Below are positions 23,527 through 32,158 of a DNA stretch of 64,000 nt, piece after piece. This DNA is from JAAYAY01 sp963674575. Lineage in GTDB: Bacteria; Planctomycetota; Planctomycetia; Pirellulales; Thermoguttaceae. A program made the translations under genes and the position numbers. A model generated the notes under the pieces. It saw nothing but the letters and a program-made list of their open reading frames with translations, had not been told where the DNA came from and did not search any database. Positions within the stretch are counted from its first letter, which is position 1. The number at the start of each line of letters is the position of its first letter. The DNA is taken from NCBI GenBank assembly GCA_963674575.2, contig CAXXQT010000007.1, positions 124,001 to 188,000 on the forward strand, in the 5' to 3' direction.

Positions 23527-23838
23527 ATGATTTCCAAGGAACTCCTCCGGGCGATTCGGAACGAACTGCCGATGAGCGTCACCCTTCGCCAACTCGGGCG
23601 CCAGGGGCCTGCCTCCAAGCAGTTCGAAGGCTACTTGCGCTTTATCTGCCTCGGATGCGGCGAGTTTCGTGCCACGGTGAATCCCCGCAACAACCTGGCT
23701 CACTGCTTCCGTTGTGGCCGCAATTTCAACAATATCGACCTGCTGATGGCCCTCGGCTACGAATTCCCCGAAGCCGTCGAAGTTCTCCAGCAATGGCTCA
23801 GGAGCTATCGCGAAGAGCGCACGACATCCAACACGTAA
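23527..23838 (+). CDS. Small DnaG-type (CHC2-like) zinc-finger protein, copy 1
   Basis: 103 residues; ATG at 23527 after AAAGGA. Residues 40-76 read ICLGCGEFRATVNPR...HCFRCGRNFNNIDLLM, matching the zinc-binding domain of DnaG primase (C-x2-H/C ... HCFGCG, then the GN-x-IDFLM helix). Only this domain and a short helical tail (EAVEVLQQWLRSY) are present: no TOPRIM or polymerase domain. In primases it reads the template start site. In the transposon it could bind single-stranded ends or target DNA; that is inference. Confidence 0.8.
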   Translation: MISKELLRAIRNELPMSVTLRQLGRQGPASKQFEGYLRFICLGCGEFRATVNPRNNLAHCFRCGRNFNNIDLLMALGYEFPEAVEVLQQWLRSYREERTTSNT

Positions 23839-23879
23839 CGAGCCCACTCGGTCGTCCCGGTCCGAATCGCAGACTTCTC

Positions 23880-23906
23880 GCACCGATCGTTTGAAACGAT
23901 CGGTGC
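23880..23906 (+). repeat. Transposon hairpin, copy 1
   Basis: GCACCGATCGTTT, G, AAACGATCGGTGC: a perfect 13-bp stem with one central base, 41 nt after the zinc-finger gene. It may be a terminator or a protein or RNA site. See the matching copies at 20236 and 26580. Confidence 0.8.
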
Positions 23907-23982
23907 GACGTTCGATCCTGCGCTGATATCAACAGCGATCAGGCCGGGACTGTCGACGCCGTCTTCTCCAGAATTCTCAACA

Positions 23983-24057
23983 ATTCGGTACAACCCCGTT
24001 TTCGGCCCCCAAATCTATACAGCCATAATTCGGTCAAAAGTGCGATGGCAATTCGGT
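23983..24057 (+). repeat. Right-end ATTCGGT motifs, copy 1
   Basis: ATTCGGT at 23983-23989, 24028-24034 and 24051-24057, the last one 3 bp from the right end. Multiple short end repeats are typical of TnsB/TniA-type binding sites. Copy 2 has them at the same offsets. Confidence 0.6.
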
Positions 24058-24114
24058 CGGGCACACATGAATTTCACGGAATTGTTGCACGCGAAATCAG
24101 CAAGGAGCGACCGA

Positions 24115-25326
24115 ATGAAGCGACCCTCGATCTATGTGAAGATGAAAGTGCTCGGGGCGATCGACGTCGTCGAAGGCAAGACCCGTCACGAGAGAATCCA
24201 CAACGTGGCCCAAATGACGTTCCTCGACGAGGAGGGCGACCCGCACCGGTTCACCTGGCGGACCATCCAGACCTGGCACTACCGCTACAAGAACTGCGGG
24301 ATCACCGGAATGACCAACAACTCGCGGGCCGACAAGGGGGGCACGCGCAAGGTCACGCCGGAGGAAGTGCTTGAGGCCATCAACTCGGCATTGCCCCATT
24401 TCCATCAGAAGAAGCGGAAGAAGCCCAACAAGTCGGCCATCTACCGCTTCTGCATCGAAAAAGGGCTCTTGCGGGCCGACCAGATCGCGCTGACGACCTT
24501 CTGCCGGTTCGTGCGAGAATACGAACTCCTCAAGAAGGACGTCGGCGACAACAAACGGCGTCTCGCCTTCAGCATGCAGTACGCCAACCAACTGTGGCAG
24601 GCTGATACGATGTTCGGCCCCCTGGTCCAGCGTCGGCAAGCCAAGTTGATCGCCTTCATCGACGACGCCAGCCGCGTGTTGTGTCATGGCGAGTTCTTCT
24701 TCGACGAAAACGCAGACTCGATGATCAAGGCGATCCGGGCGGCCTTCTACAAGCGGGGCGTGCCCGAGCAACTGCTGGTCGACAACGGTTCCATCTATTG
24801 CTGCCAGGAGATCACGCTCATCTGCGCGCGCGTCGGCTGCATCCTTCGCCATACGGCCGTCCGGGACGCGGCCGCCAAGGGGAAGATCGAGCGATTCTTT
24901 CGCCGTGTGCGAGACCAGTTCCTCGTTCGCAACCTCGATCTCTCGTCGCTCGAGCAGCTCAACAAGCAGTTCACCCAGTGGGTGGAACAGGAGTACAACG
25001 CGACTGAACACTCCACACTTGGCATGAAGCCGATCGACCGTTTTGGCGTGGACCTCTCCCGCATCCGTTTCCTCTCTCCCTCGGAGGACACCGACGAGCT
25101 GTTCTACGCCGAGGCCGTTCGCACCGTCAAAAAAGACAACACCTTCAGCTTCCAGGGCGTCCGTTATGAAACGCCCGTCGACCTGCGCGGCAGGAAGGTG
25201 GAAATTCGTCACGAACGCAGCCGGAATGGGCCGGTGGTGATCTACGACAAGGGGCGGCGCATGGGCCCGGCGAGACCTCTGGACGCCGTCGCCAACGGCC
25301 TGCGACGCAGACGCGAGTCAACGTAG
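24115..25326 (+). CDS. DDE transposase, copy 2
   Basis: 403 residues from the ATG after AAGGAG, nearly identical to the copy at 21415 (Ser to Thr in GITGMTNNS is one change). All three DDE motifs are intact. If the tandem arrangement arose by insertion beside an existing copy, the element lacks strong target immunity. Confidence 0.9.
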   Translation: MKRPSIYVKMKVLGAIDVVEGKTRHERIHNVAQMTFLDEEGDPHRFTWRTIQTWHYRYKNCGITGMTNNSRADKGGTRKVTPEEVLEAINSALPHFHQKKRKKPNKSAIYRFCIEKGLLRADQIALTTFCRFVREYELLKKDVGDNKRRLAFSMQYANQLWQADTMFGPLVQRRQAKLIAFIDDASRVLCHGEFFFDENADSMIKAIRAAFYKRGVPEQLLVDNGSIYCCQEITLICARVGCILRHTAVRDAAAKGKIERFFRRVRDQFLVRNLDLSSLEQLNKQFTQWVEQEYNATEHSTLGMKPIDRFGVDLSRIRFLSPSEDTDELFYAEAVRTVKKDNTFSFQGVRYETPVDLRGRKVEIRHERSRNGPVVIYDKGRRMGPARPLDAVANGLRRRREST

Positions 25327-25387
25327 GGCGGCAGGGCCGCTCGTTCTTGTTGCCAATGAATCACCTTTCTTGTGAGGACCAACTCTC

Positions 25388-26191
25388 ATGATCCGCACCT
25401 ATTTCGGCCTGACTGAGAATCCCTTCGCACTCCGCGAGATCGAACTTCTTGAGCACCAGCAGGAAATCTACGACACGCTCGGGGTCCATTGCCGGCAAGG
25501 CGGACTGTGCCTGGTCGTCGGAACCCCCGGGACCGGAAAGTCCGTGATCAAGGAGTCGCTCAAACGGCTCCCGGAAAAGCAGTACCTGGTGGCCACCGTC
25601 GCACGGACCCTGCACACCTACACCAACACGGTCAAGATCCTCTGCGAAGCCTTTCGAATCGAGTTCGAAAGCTCCGCCTTCAAGTGCGAACGTCGGCTGA
25701 TCGAACAGGCCTTCAGCCTGAATCACGCCGGCAAGATGCTCGTGACGATCATCGACGACGCCCACCTGATGGACATGGCCAACCTCCACAAACTCCGGTT
25801 GCTATTCGAGGATTTTCCGAAGAACCACAACCTGATCCTGATCGGTCAACCGGTCCTGCTCACGAACCTGTCGCTGGCGGTCAACCAGGACCTGAAGAGC
25901 CGAGTGACCTACTCGGTCATCACCAAGCGGCTTCATCCCGGCAGCATGCGCGGCTTCATTCATCGGGAACTCGACCGCATCGGACTGGCCCACAGCGCCT
26001 TCACCGAAGCCGCCACCGAGCTGATCATTCGCTCGGCCGACGGGGTCTTGCGCAAATGCCGCAATCTCTGCCTGGCCAGCATGCTCGAAGCGGTCCGCGC
26101 TTCGGCCGGCACCACGATCGACATCGACCTGGTCAACCGTGTTCTGCTCCAGCCTCACTGGCGGAAGGAAACCGACATCACCGATTTCTGA
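25388..26191 (+). CDS. ExeA/TniB-like AAA+ ATPase, copy 2
   Basis: 267 residues with intact Walker A (GTPGTGKS) and Walker B (IIDDAHLM). Differs from copy 1 by Asp to Gly in PGSMRG. Regulator partner of the adjacent transposase. Confidence 0.9.
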   Translation: MIRTYFGLTENPFALREIELLEHQQEIYDTLGVHCRQGGLCLVVGTPGTGKSVIKESLKRLPEKQYLVATVARTLHTYTNTVKILCEAFRIEFESSAFKCERRLIEQAFSLNHAGKMLVTIIDDAHLMDMANLHKLRLLFEDFPKNHNLILIGQPVLLTNLSLAVNQDLKSRVTYSVITKRLHPGSMRGFIHRELDRIGLAHSAFTEAATELIIRSADGVLRKCRNLCLASMLEAVRASAGTTIDIDLVNRVLLQPHWRKETDITDF

Positions 26192-26226
26192 ATACCTGTC
26201 CTCCCCCTGTTCAAAGGACCATCGTC

Positions 26227-26538
26227 ATGATCTCCAAGGAACTCCTCCGGGCGATTCGGAACGAACTGCCGATGAGCGTCACCCTTCGCCAACTCGGGCG
26301 CCAGGGGCCTGCCTCCAAGCAGTTCGAAGGCTACTTGCGCTTTATCTGCCTCGGATGCGGCGAGTTTCGTGCCACGGTGAATCCCCGCAACAACCTGGCT
26401 CACTGCTTCCGTTGTGGCCGCAATTTCAACAATATCGACCTGCTGATGGCCCTCGGCTACGAATTCCCCGAAGCCGTCGAAGTTCTCCAGCAATGGCTCA
26501 GGAGCTATCGCGAAGAGCGCACGACATCCAACACGTAA
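26227..26538 (+). CDS. Small DnaG-type (CHC2-like) zinc-finger protein, copy 2
   Basis: 103 residues identical to copy 1 at the protein level (one silent change in codon 2). Retention of an intact frame in both copies suggests it is a real part of the transposition module. Confidence 0.8.
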   Translation: MISKELLRAIRNELPMSVTLRQLGRQGPASKQFEGYLRFICLGCGEFRATVNPRNNLAHCFRCGRNFNNIDLLMALGYEFPEAVEVLQQWLRSYREERTTSNT

Positions 26539-26579
26539 CGAGCCCACTCGGTCGTCCCGGTCCGAATCGCAGACTTCTC

Positions 26580-26606
26580 GCACCGATCGTTTGAAACGAT
26601 CGGTGC
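26580..26606 (+). repeat. Transposon hairpin, copy 2
   Basis: Same 13-bp stem as at 23880. The three ATTCGGT end motifs follow at 26683, 26728 and 26751. Confidence 0.8.
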
Positions 26607-26839
26607 GACGTTCGATCCTGCGCTGATATCAACAGCGATCAGGCCGGGACTGTCGACGCCGACTTCTCCAGAATTCTCAACAATTCGGTACAACCCCGTT
26701 TTCGGCCCCCAAATCTATACAGCCATAATTCGGTCAAAAGTACGATGGCAATTCGGTCGGTAACAGTTTAGGATACATTCGGACCAACGCCCCCACCCGA
26801 TCCTCTACCTGACCACTGACTTATGTATCATGAGCAGAT

Positions 26840-27598
26840 TCAAGAATCTGTGCCACCCGCGGAATCTCCAACGGGAAAGAGAAGAGATCGGAGTTCCGAC
26901 TGCAACGCACCACTCGGACCGTCACCCGTCGCGAAACACCCTTCGGCCGCCTGAAGCCTCATCACACCGTTCGTCAGCACGGACGCGTGCATCAAGGGCA
27001 TACTCTCGGCCTGTTTTCTGTCAGCACCTGTGACAGCCCAGAATCGCTCCCCCAGCCACATCACAGCCCCAACTGCTTCGATGTACCCTGCACGCAATAT
27101 CCTCCTGCCCGGATTCGCTGACGTGTCCAGGATAGTACGTTCAAGAGGAAAGGGAAGCCCATTCGATTTTGTCGGAAGATCCGAGTATGGCTTTCCTGCT
27201 GCCTCGTATTCAAGAAAGTCTTGCGCATTCTGCCAATACTCATAGTCACAATTCGCAAGCCATGCCATCACGAAGCCGTGCACAGAGAAGAAACACGCCG
27301 CCCATTCGTCCCAAGGTATGCTGGGACCAAGGGTCGATTTGATCTCGATGAAGTCGAGTTTGAAGTTCCGAACAGACGCTAGTGCGAATTCGAAGCCATT
27401 CCCACTCAACTGAAAAGTTCTTTGATTGGCTTCCAGAAGTCTTGGCATGACATCCGGCAAATCGATGTGTTCGCCAGACAATTGAAATGCCCGATCGGAC
27501 ACGCCGTGCTTGGCGAGAACTCCGGAAAGTGCCTTAACCACGGACCCTGCATTGAGCGTGCGATGGTTGAACACGACAGTCAGTTGCTCAGGACACAT
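26840..27598 (-). CDS. Candidate immunity protein for the upstream RHS toxin
   Basis: 252 residues, no signal peptide, mixed alpha/beta with Trp-rich segments (SIPWDEWAACFFSVHGFV, AVGAVMWLGERFWAVTG). Its ATG lies one base past the stop of the RHS gene at 27600, the typical toxin-immunity junction. No immunity family is recognised from sequence alone. Visibly lower G+C than the RHS core, as usual for swapped tip-immunity cassettes. It would neutralise the RHS C-terminal toxin in the producer cell. Confidence 0.55.
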   Translation of the reverse strand: MCPEQLTVVFNHRTLNAGSVVKALSGVLAKHGVSDRAFQLSGEHIDLPDVMPRLLEANQRTFQLSGNGFEFALASVRNFKLDFIEIKSTLGPSIPWDEWAACFFSVHGFVMAWLANCDYEYWQNAQDFLEYEAAGKPYSDLPTKSNGLPFPLERTILDTSANPGRRILRAGYIEAVGAVMWLGERFWAVTGADRKQAESMPLMHASVLTNGVMRLQAAEGCFATGDGPSGALQSELRSLLFPVGDSAGGTDS

Positions 27599-27599
27599 G

Positions 27600-30500
27600 C
27601 TACGGATACTCCTTGATGATAACGGTGACTCCTCGGTTCTTACCGTACTGGATCAATTGGCTAGCGGCAGACTCACCTCCAGGCTCCACCCGAAGATCGA
27701 GGGTTATGGTAGTCGCCTGGCCATTCACATTTGCGCCGCGTGTCGCAAGGTCGTCGATATGACTTCGCGTCCTGCTCAGCCAACTTGACCCTGCGGTGTC
27801 GACCGTCTTTAAGCTAACAAGGTTCTGGCCCTTCTGGAAGTCAACCAACTCAAACGTCCCGCCGTCCTCGGCACCGACATGGAACCAATCTGCATACTCG
27901 GTCTCTGCCAAAGCACTCTCTATGAGCACGCCGCGCACAGTCGGTCTCATACGCCAAACGTTGGCGGCCGCGTCTATACTCCCTGTCCCCGGAACCTTCG
28001 GGTAAGCTCCCGTATCCAAGATCCCAGTGCGCGGAACCTCCGGATAAGCTCCTGTATCCACCGACCCGGAGCCCGGCAATTCTCCTGGGGTCTGGGGCGG
28101 ACACTCGGACGGCGCTTTTGGTGTCGCGCGAGTCGTCGGAGCCGTCTCGCTAGGCGTCGCCGCCGTCTCACATGGTGTCGGTGTGACTTTCTCCGAGTTC
28201 CAGAACCATTGCCGCTCTTTCGTTAGGAACCGTGGGAGCGGTATTTTGGGGAGATTCGGCGTGTAGGGGATTGGTTCGTTCACTAGGGGCGCACCGAACC
28301 GTCCGGCCAATCCAGCGCCAATCGAAAGAGTGCCGGCCATGGCGCCCGTTCCGCCGCTAACCCTGGTGGCTCTTTCCCACCCATCCAGTTCGAAGTAGTA
28401 CGCGGAATCGATGCCAACGGCGCCATCTGCAATCGCATTCGCGCCGGTCACCTCTTCGAGCATGTTGTGGGAGAAACGGACCCAGTCATCGGCTCCTCCA
28501 TCGAACGTGTTCCCCGATTCGTTCTGGCTCAATAGAACGGCCCGCTCTCCCATAGCGCGTCCCGCCTCAAGCGTTACGAGCGCCTCTCCCGCACGGTAAC
28601 CGTTCGCTCCCCACTCGTACAACAGAACACCCCCTGCGTGCGCCCATTGCCCCGGCGTCAGGCCTCCGACCTTCCAATCCCATAACCCGCTCGGATCCAC
28701 CGCCCCGGCCGGCGAGTTCCCCACATAGCGATACAGATTCGGATCCCCGGCCGCAAACCCGATGGGATCTTCGGAAACCCAGCGACTGGTGGCGGGGTCG
28801 TACCAGCGGTTGAGGTTCCACTGCAAGTCGATGTCGTCGTCCCACATTCGGCCGGTGTAGCCGAAGAGGGTGTCGACGGTGTCGTCGGTCTCGTCGTAGA
28901 CGTTGCCGTAGGCGTCGTAGACTTTGTGGTTGGCGATGGTGGTCGTGTCGGTCGACGTGTCGTAGGTGGCGAGGTCGCGGACGGTGCCTTGCCAGTCGGT
29001 GAGGGTCCAGAGGACGTCCTCGGCGCCGCCGTCGTCGACCGTTTCGTCGGCGAGCAGTTGGTCGACGGCGTCGCCCCAGAGGTAGCGGTGGGAAAGGTCG
29101 GCGGCCGTGTCGCCGTCGAACTGGAGGACGGCCTGGTTGCCGTCGTAGATCCAGAAGGTGTCTTCGGCCGTGCCGGTCCCGTCGCCGTCGCCGTCGAGCT
29201 CCTTGTGGATCAGGCGGTTGTACATGTCGTAGACGTAATTGACCACCGGCGCGGCGTCGCCGCCGTAGGTGTCGCGGTCGGTCACGCTGGTAAGGCGGTT
29301 GCGGTGGTCCCAGGTGTACTCGGTGATCGACGTGTCGCCCGTGTTGAGCGTGCCGCTCGAATCGGCGTCGACGAATCGGGCGGTGCGGTTGCCGTTGGCG
29401 TCGTAGAGATAGGTGTATGTGCCATCGCTTAGGAGGCGGTTGTGGTCGCCGGTCACGAAGCTTGAGTCGGTGCGATTGCCCGTGTCGTCGTAGGTGTAGG
29501 CGTCGTCGTCAGGGAGGCCCGTGCCGGTGTAGTCGACGCCGGTGAGCTGGCCGACACCGTCGTAGGAGAAGTCCATCGTGCCGTCGACGAGGGTGACGGC
29601 AGCGAGGAGCGAGTCGGCGTAGGTGAGGGTGTAGTCGATGTCGGTTGCCAGCCCGCCGCCGTTGTGGCTCAGTTCGGTGAGTTGGCCGGCCGTGTCGAAG
29701 GTGTAGTCGGTCAGGGCGACCAGTTCCGTGGCGGCCAGGTCGGCATATCGGGCGAGCTGACTAAACAGGCCCGTGTCGTCGTAGTCGAAGGTAACGAGCT
29801 TTTCGGCCACGCTGTTTCCGCCGGACTGGCTCGACTGGCTCAGTTCGACGAGGCGGCTGAGGGCGTCGTAGGTGGCGTCGTTGACGTAGTCGAGAGTGGA
29901 CCCGACGGCGACGGCCACCTCGGTGCGGTTGCCGAGGGAGTCGTAGGTTTGGTCGAAGGCGACGTCGGGGGTGAGTCCGTCGAGGTCGGCGACCAGTTCG
30001 GTGACGCGGCCGAGGAGGTCGTAGGTGTAGTCGTAGTCGGCGCCCACGGAGGCGGAACTGCCGTCGACCTCGGAGGCGGAGACGAGGTTGCCGAGATCGT
30101 CGTATTCGTAGGTGATGGTGTCGACATTCTCCAGCCCGCTGCCGAGGTCCTCTTCCCAGCGTTCCTGGTAGACGCGGCCGAGGTTGTCGTAGTCGTAGAG
30201 AATGACGCGGCCTTCGCGGTCGGTGGTCTGGACGAGCTGTCCGACGGCGTCGTACTCGTAGGTCTCGGTGTAGGCGACGGAATCGACGATGATCGTCTCG
30301 GACGTGAGCCAGCCAAGTTCGTTGTAGCCGTAGCGGGTCGTGTTGCCCTCGGCATCGGTGATCGATTCGAGGTTGCCCAGGTCGTCGTAGGCGTAGGCCG
30401 TGCTCGTCGAGTCGTCGAGAATCGTGGCCAGGAGCCGGCCCAGGTTGTCGTACTGGTAGGTGGTCGTGCCGGTGGCCGGGTCGGTTTCGGAGACGAGGTT

Positions 30501-30962
30501 GCCGACGGCGTCGTAGGCGTAGGTGTAGGTGAGGGCCTCGCCGTTGGCGTTGAGGGTGACCGGGCCACTGCCGTCGTCCCAGGTGACCGGGTCGACGACG
30601 ATGGTGGTCACTTCGCCGTAAATGTTGTATTCGTGGGCCGTGTAGCGTCCTTCGGCGTCCTCGATGAGGATGACGTTGCCCACGGCGTCATAGAGGTAGC
30701 TGGTCTCGGCCGAGATGCCGCCGTCGTCGTCGGTGACCTGAACGAGGCGGTGGAGGCTGTCGTATTCGTAGCTGGTTTCCGTGCCGGCCGAATCGGTGAC
30801 CAGCAGCAGGTCGCCGGAGGCGTTGTAGGTGTATTTAGTCCGACACTTTCGACCGCAAAAAAAATGAGCTGGGTGTGGCGCATTGTCTTGCGTTAGAAAG
30901 TTTGGCGATTGCGGCGTTTGAGTCGGGGCGGCGATGGCTTGCATCGTGTCTTCTGGGGGCAA
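27600..30962 (-). CDS. RHS/YD-repeat polymorphic toxin, 5' truncated by RIT element
   Basis: 1120 residues as read. The first 43 residues (30834-30962) are encoded by the RIT element end. From KYTYNASGD on come about 20 YD repeats, then the RHS core ending RYVGNSPAGAVDPSGLWD. The tip of about 355 residues has a short tandem repeat (VDTGAYPEVP type) and ends with ELVDFQKGQNLVSLKTVDTA, an E...D...K pattern of restriction-endonuclease-fold toxins (for example CdiA-type nucleases). Export signals of the original N-terminus are gone. Whether the truncated gene is expressed is unknown. Confidence 0.75.
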   Translation of the reverse strand: MPPEDTMQAIAAPTQTPQSPNFLTQDNAPHPAHFFCGRKCRTKYTYNASGDLLLVTDSAGTETSYEYDSLHRLVQVTDDDGGISAETSYLYDAVGNVILIEDAEGRYTAHEYNIYGEVTTIVVDPVTWDDGSGPVTLNANGEALTYTYAYDAVGNLVSETDPATGTTTYQYDNLGRLLATILDDSTSTAYAYDDLGNLESITDAEGNTTRYGYNELGWLTSETIIVDSVAYTETYEYDAVGQLVQTTDREGRVILYDYDNLGRVYQERWEEDLGSGLENVDTITYEYDDLGNLVSASEVDGSSASVGADYDYTYDLLGRVTELVADLDGLTPDVAFDQTYDSLGNRTEVAVAVGSTLDYVNDATYDALSRLVELSQSSQSGGNSVAEKLVTFDYDDTGLFSQLARYADLAATELVALTDYTFDTAGQLTELSHNGGGLATDIDYTLTYADSLLAAVTLVDGTMDFSYDGVGQLTGVDYTGTGLPDDDAYTYDDTGNRTDSSFVTGDHNRLLSDGTYTYLYDANGNRTARFVDADSSGTLNTGDTSITEYTWDHRNRLTSVTDRDTYGGDAAPVVNYVYDMYNRLIHKELDGDGDGTGTAEDTFWIYDGNQAVLQFDGDTAADLSHRYLWGDAVDQLLADETVDDGGAEDVLWTLTDWQGTVRDLATYDTSTDTTTIANHKVYDAYGNVYDETDDTVDTLFGYTGRMWDDDIDLQWNLNRWYDPATSRWVSEDPIGFAAGDPNLYRYVGNSPAGAVDPSGLWDWKVGGLTPGQWAHAGGVLLYEWGANGYRAGEALVTLEAGRAMGERAVLLSQNESGNTFDGGADDWVRFSHNMLEEVTGANAIADGAVGIDSAYYFELDGWERATRVSGGTGAMAGTLSIGAGLAGRFGAPLVNEPIPYTPNLPKIPLPRFLTKERQWFWNSEKVTPTPCETAATPSETAPTTRATPKAPSECPPQTPGELPGSGSVDTGAYPEVPRTGILDTGAYPKVPGTGSIDAAANVWRMRPTVRGVLIESALAETEYADWFHVGAEDGGTFELVDFQKGQNLVSLKTVDTAGSSWLSRTRSHIDDLATRGANVNGQATTITLDLRVEPGGESAASQLIQYGKNRGVTVIIKEYP

Positions 30963-31069
30963 TACGGGCGGTGGGTGTTCCCTTCATCCATACCGTGACC
31001 ATAACCGAATTGCAAAAGCAATGCAATCAGCCTACCGGAGCGATTCGAAGAGGGCGGCCTGATGGACGG

Positions 31070-32158
31070 TCAGGTCGCCGTGCGGACTGCCGGGGGCGGC
31101 GCCCGGAGGCTGGGTGACAACGAGGCTCGCACCGGAGGGCGGCGACGAGGCGGATGGTCGATCGGAAGCCTCACGCCGTCGAGGAGCGCTGCGATGGTTG
31201 GCGCCAATTCGCCGACGGGATGATTGTCGGCGACTTCCTTCAAGTCGTGAGCCGTCGTGTGCAGATAGATCTGCGTGCTGGTGATTTGGCGGTGACCGAG
31301 CAGGTCGCGAATCACCACGAGGTTCACATCGTGCTGCACCAGGTGCGTGGCGCAGGTGTGGCGAAGCGTGTGCGGCGTGACGCGTTTGTTGATGCCGGCC
31401 AGCGTCGCGAACTTCTTCACACGCTGATAGATTACCTTGCGGTTGATCGGTCCGCCCGACTTGGTGCGGAAGAACACCTCGCGCGGCATCTGCGGCCCGC
31501 GGGCTTTTCGGTAAACGTGCAGGGCCTGGACGGCGCGGTTGTTCAGTCGAACGACCCGTTCCCGATCTCCCTTGCCAAGCACGCGAATGGTTCGTTCTTC
31601 GAGATCGACCCATTCTTCAAGCAGGCCCGCGCATTCGCCGGCCCGGATCCCGGTGGCATAGAGGAGCGTCAGAATCGCCCGGTCGCGAAGTCCGAGCACG
31701 GTGTCGGTCTTGGGGGCGGCCAAGAGGACGCGGACTTCCTTCGGCGTCAGGTGAACCGGCAGTTTCACCCGCCCTTGCTTGATCTTCGGAAAACCGTTCA
31801 GCGGGTTCTCGTTCGGCGCGATATGGCCGAACGCCTTCATGGCGCGATAGAAGTTCTTGAGAACGACAACGACGCGTTGGACCGCGGAAGAACCGTTCTT
31901 CCGCTCGTCGCGAAGGTACGTGACATAATCGAGAACCAGTCGCGTGGTGACGCTTGCGGGGTGGGAGGTTCGATGGGTCCGCTCAAGCCAAGCGGCAAAT
32001 TGATGCAGCGTCGTGCGGTAGGCGGCTATCGTGCTGACCTGCAGGTTCCGCCCCACGCACCAGGTCTCGCAGTAGAGATCGATCCAGACGTTCCACGCAA
32101 GATGACGGTGATCCGCCAGGTCGGCGGTTCCTCCCGGAGTCTTGGGTTGAGCGATCAT
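31070..32158 (-). CDS. RIT tyrosine recombinase C, copy 1
   Basis: 362 residues, start overlapping the previous stop as ATGA (32155-32158). Full XerC/D-like layout: SAM-like N-terminal domain (about 30-130), Arg in LLYATGIRAGE, HTLRHTCATHLVQ, LLGHRQITSTQIYLHT with the nucleophile Tyr. Catalytically complete. The C-terminal tail is Pro/Ser-rich. In RIT elements the three recombinases are all needed or act together; mechanism is poorly known. Confidence 0.9.
   Translation of the reverse strand: MIAQPKTPGGTADLADHRHLAWNVWIDLYCETWCVGRNLQVSTIAAYRTTLHQFAAWLERTHRTSHPASVTTRLVLDYVTYLRDERKNGSSAVQRVVVVLKNFYRAMKAFGHIAPNENPLNGFPKIKQGRVKLPVHLTPKEVRVLLAAPKTDTVLGLRDRAILTLLYATGIRAGECAGLLEEWVDLEERTIRVLGKGDRERVVRLNNRAVQALHVYRKARGPQMPREVFFRTKSGGPINRKVIYQRVKKFATLAGINKRVTPHTLRHTCATHLVQHDVNLVVIRDLLGHRQITSTQIYLHTTAHDLKEVADNHPVGELAPTIAALLDGVRLPIDHPPRRRPPVRASLSPSLRAPPPAVRTAT

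Larger units (their letters stand above)
21366..24060 (+). mobile_element. DDE/AAA/CHC2 transposon, copy 1 (2695 bp unit)
   Basis: Encodes, on one strand, DDE transposase, ExeA-like ATPase and CHC2-like zinc-finger protein, then a hairpin and three ATTCGGT motifs. The same 2695 bp recur at 24066-26760 with about a dozen or so substitutions. The left boundary is set by loss of identity before CATGAATTTCACGG, the right by loss after ATTCGGTCGG. No clear target duplication is seen. Left-end GACCGAAT at 21409-21416 is the inverse of the right-end motif. Confidence 0.8.
24066..26760 (+). mobile_element. DDE/AAA/CHC2 transposon, copy 2 (tandem)
   Basis: Second 2695-bp unit, 5 bp (GCACA) after copy 1, offset exactly 2700 bp. 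The same three genes are intact. Substitutions are few and scattered (for example ATGAGC/ATGACC near 21612/24312). Outside the right end the sequence differs (TAACA). Copy 2 has no zinc-ribbon gene of its own. Confidence 0.8.

Noticed and set aside
20590..26760. CRISPR-associated transposon (CAST) hypothesis
   Set aside because: Transposase plus TniB-like ATPase suggested it, but no Cas gene, repeat array or guide-like repeat was found within the element.
29664..30896. Val/Gly-rich plus-strand frames opposite the RHS gene
   Set aside because: Produced by the antisense of YD-repeat codons; no support for translation.
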